Shown here: piece after piece, positions 61,492 to 64,000 of the stretch
Layout: every line of letters starts with the position of its first letter
Numbering within the stretch: position 1 is the first letter of the stretch
Source: Cryoendolithus antarcticus
Lineage: Eukaryota; Ascomycota; Dothideomycetes; Cladosporiales; Cladosporiaceae
Direction of reading: 5' to 3'
DNA length: 64,000 nucleotides
Assembly (NCBI GenBank): GCA_002077065.1
Contig: NAJO01000030.1
Location: forward strand, 62,001-126,000
The notes under the pieces: generated by a model
Database searches by the model: none
Told to the model about the DNA's origin: nothing
The model's input: only the letters and a program-made list of their open reading frames with translations
Translations under genes and position numbers: made by a program

Positions 61492-63468
61492 CTAGTCTTT
61501 GGTGTCGCGACCTGGCAACGCATTCGTCCGTCAGTGTTCGCGTGTGGATCATCCTTACGCAGCTGGAAGCATGACAAACTCACCTCCGTCCGCGACAATC
61601 TTGTCGATGAGCTCGATGTTTAGGCCAGGCCAGTGATTCCTCGCCCATGCGAACCAAGTGACCAGGGCGATGATCCAGATCTATGCATCAGGAGCACGTT
61701 AGCATACAGAGATGCACGTGGTCGGCTTTCGATGTACTCACGAGAGCGTTAATGGGCAATGCGTAATTCATGTAGTTGGCATCGATGGGCAGGTAGTTCG
61801 GGAAGACCTGTGAAAATGTAAGTCGACTGTATCACTGAACGTGATCAGCGGCTCAGAGTTTACCATGAAGATACCCAACCAAGCCGTATACACAAGAGCG
61901 AATACGTTAACTGCCACGCCGGCTCGACTACAAGCAATTCATCAGCTCCACTGCATTCACTGGGACTCGATGTCCGCAGAACGTACCCCAGTGACCACGG
62001 CGCCTCACCAATCCTTCCGCACAGCCTTGCAGAGAGCATACACGCGATGGCAATGAAATAAGACTGGTACAGCCCGAACGTCGACAACGATATGATAACG
62101 CTGAAGGCAGTGTAGCTGGCCAGATTGAGCAGCGAAAGCAGCGCCACGAGGAGCATTGGGAGCCAGACAGACCTCACAGGCACGCGCTGCCGAGGATCAA
62201 CGCGACTGAAGTAAGACGGCAATGCGCCATCTCTCGACCAGGCCCAGGTCAATCGAGAGGCTGACGTGACAGACCCGATGGTCGCCGTAATGACGGTCAT
62301 GAGATTGCCTCCCACGAGAGCAGAAGCACCGGCCACAGAGTTGGTCGCGTTCAGACAGATGGCTATGAGCGGGTACCCGGCAGCAAGAAGTGCATCGACA
62401 TCTCCAAGACAAGTCATGAAGATAAGAATCATACCAAAGGCAAGCAGCATGTTTGCCACGATCCCCCAGAACATCGTCTTTGGGATTGTCGAGTTCGCCC
62501 TCCTCGTCTCTTCAGAGATGTGCGCTGAAGCGTCGAAACCGACGAACCCCCAAGTAATCAGCACGATGCCTAGGTTGAACGAGACGAAGTCATTCTCCCA
62601 GCCGGAGAGATTTGCTTTCTGGAGGAAGACGAATTCAGCAGTATGACGCGGAGCAAGCGCGAGCAACACAGATGCCATTGAGATCCAAAGTCCGATATGA
62701 ATGATGCCAGCGAAGACCTCGACGTACGGGATGATCCAAAAAGCGTACATGTTCATCAGTCCTAGGACGAGTAGGTACGCCCACATGACCAATATCGTGT
62801 GCCAGCTTTTCACTACGTAGTCTGGGTGGTTGGCTGTGATTATGGTTGTCGTTACGTTTGCGGCGATATTTACCACGCCGGCAAGGAGAGAGATCCAGGA
62901 GAACCACGTTATCCAGCCTTGGAACCAGGTGATGCTGCGGCGGTATCTCGCAGGAGCCAAATGCCAAGTCCAATGGTATTGGGCTCCGGCTATGGGCTGG
63001 ATGGAGGAGAGCTCAGCGAAGGAGGCGACTTGGCAGAGTACGCCGGGGAAGACGATCTGCTGCGTGGTCAGTCCTGACGTGCGTGAGGGGAGACTTGATG
63101 TTCTGAGTCCTTACGAAGCAGCCCCAGACCAGCGCTCTCGGTCCGCCATTGTAGAAAGCCAGGCCTACGTTCCTACTCGCTGTGAGTGCGTCTTCACCTC
63201 ATCAATGATCTCATGGCGCGAACATACGTAGCGATTGCTTCCCAGGAGGACATGTACGACAGGGCAAAGAAGAACATTTGCGTGAAGTTAAAGATTCTCT
63301 GCACAGTTTCATTAGCGATCTCCGCCAGTATAGCTGTCTCCGGGTGCGGCATTCTGATACCTTGACTCCTGTTGGTGACCTCGCATCATGGCGCGTGACA
63401 TCGCTGCCGCTCTCTTTGCTGGGTAGCTCGTCCACTGATGGAATGGGCTTCACCTCGTAAGAACTCAT
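61492..63468 (-). CDS. second APC-superfamily amino acid/amine permease
   Basis: Exons on the minus strand that I can support: one ending at 63228, then 63172-63115, 63056-61987 (or starting 63059), 61927-61864, 61807-61742, 61680-61584 and 61511-61492. The last exon is only 20 nt and gives the ending GGRDTKD. Junctions rebuild FTQMFFFALSYMSSWEAIAT-NVGLAFYNGGP, PIAGAQYHWTWHL, and VYTAWLGIFM-VFPNYLPID. The N-terminus is unresolved: MSSYEVKPIPSVDELPSK from 63468 is in another frame than MPHPETAILAEIANE from 63352. Either a non-obvious short intron joins them, or translation starts at 63352 (499 aa). About 12 membrane helices; plasma membrane uptake of an amine or amino acid is expected. Confidence 0.85.
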
Positions 63469-63643
63469 GACAGCCGCGCCGATGAAAGTGCTACGGAAGT
63501 AGTCTTGACAACAGCAGAAACGACGTGAACAGCAGGAAGAGAGGGGAAGGAATACACTCTCAGCCGTCCTTACCACCCCAACCGCGAAGCATTCGACTAC
63601 TGCATGCAATGCTGGCACACGCAGGAGCGTCCGGCGTTAGTCC

Positions 63644-63963
63644 TCACAGCCACGCGCAAAGTATACACAGTGGACGCTGCAGGTCGCTGCAAATCAATGC
63701 CAGATTCGTCTGCACGCCAAGTCGAGCGCTGCATTGCCTTATCTCGAGGTTTCGAGTCGAGAGTCGAAACGCCTGCAGCATCCCGGGTCCTTGCATGGTC
63801 TCGAAGCCGTTGGTCGGCACTTCTACGCAACCACGGATGTGGAGGCCGTCTCGTGCGTGGTCCACGAAGAACGCATATACTTGCAGCTCGGGTTCGCTCC
63901 ATGTGGCCGCGTGAGCTTCAATCATGGTACATTGGGGCCATCCTGCTGGGGCAATGAACTGTA
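63644..63963 (-). other. possible exon of a gene reaching past the right edge
   Basis: On the minus strand a GCTACAG acceptor at about 63964, preceded by a TGCTGAC branch-like site, opens a frame beginning FIAPAGWPQCTMIEAHAATW and continuing to a stop at 63644. The first 75 residues look protein-like (VYAFFVDHARDGLHIRGCVE); the rest less so. I recognise no family. The beginning would lie beyond the window. It may also be chance. Confidence 0.25.
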
Positions 63964-64000
63964 GCCGAACAAGCTTGTCATCGTGAGGTCAGCAACTTTG

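Overview
The window is nuclear DNA of a filamentous ascomycete (Pezizomycotina), most likely a Dothideomycete. Genes are dense and short on both strands, with no operon structure. Introns are almost all 49-60 nt with GT..AG ends and CTNAC-type branch sites. The families are typically fungal: Zn2Cys6 and C2H2 regulators, a PTH11-like rhodopsin-domain protein, a Crh-type GH16 enzyme, a GH32 invertase and a Dal5-like permease. The class-level placement is an inference from gene content, not from a marker gene. Exon borders were worked out by hand from splice signals, reading phase and family conservation.

Layout. 1-8.4 kb: the end of a RINT1/Tip20 gene (+), an FBXO9/Pof7 F-box gene (-), an Mtm1 carrier (+) and Ski3 (+). 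8.7-12.7 kb: three co-directional genes I cannot place in a described family as whole proteins. They are a two-finger C2H2 protein, a related two-finger protein with an added HMG box, and a protein built on a duplicated domain of about 100 residues. 12.9-16.3 kb: prefoldin subunit 6 (-), Vps4 (+) and a PhyH-like dioxygenase (+). 16.8-22.2 kb: secreted invertase (+), a CocE/NonD hydrolase (-) and an alpha/beta hydrolase (+). 22.3-29.4 kb: a large C2H2+Zn2Cys6 regulator (-), a cupin (-) divergent from a fumarylacetoacetase-like gene (+), and the Ctp1 citrate carrier (-). 29.7-35.1 kb: Mam33/p32 (+), tRNA-Tyr with an intron (-), a broken gene for a secreted protein (+) and an App1-type phosphatase (-). 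35.8-45.0 kb: an APC permease (-), a 2.2-kb gene-poor stretch, a rhodopsin-domain membrane protein (+), Asf1 (+) and a Dal5-like MFS permease (+). 45.1-56.9 kb: a Crh-like GH16 enzyme (-), a 2OG-Fe(II) oxygenase (-), eIF3k (+) with a C/D snoRNA in its intron, Tsr4/PDCD2 (-), threonyl-tRNA synthetase (-), prenylcysteine oxidase (+) and RPAP1 (-, with an apparent frameshift). 57.2-64 kb: a Nab3-like RNA-binding protein (+), a Ymc1 carrier (-), a second APC permease (-) and a possible gene fragment at the right edge.

Most genes are unrelated housekeeping genes. The one group that may work together is regulator, cupin and fumarylacetoacetase-like enzyme (22.3-28.1 kb). The cupin and the hydrolase share a divergent promoter with a perfect inverted repeat almost exactly midway between their start codons. 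This would fit a small ring-cleavage or acylpyruvate catabolic unit, which is inference.

The most notable observations are: (1) an intron-encoded C/D box snoRNA whose guide is perfectly complementary to 15 nt of a universally conserved 18S rRNA segment; (2) a threonyl-tRNA synthetase gene with two in-frame starts arranged for cytosolic and mitochondrial forms; (3) the block of three orphan DNA-binding-like genes; (4) a pseudogene with a nonsense codon and a frameshift; (5) an apparent frameshift in RPAP1.
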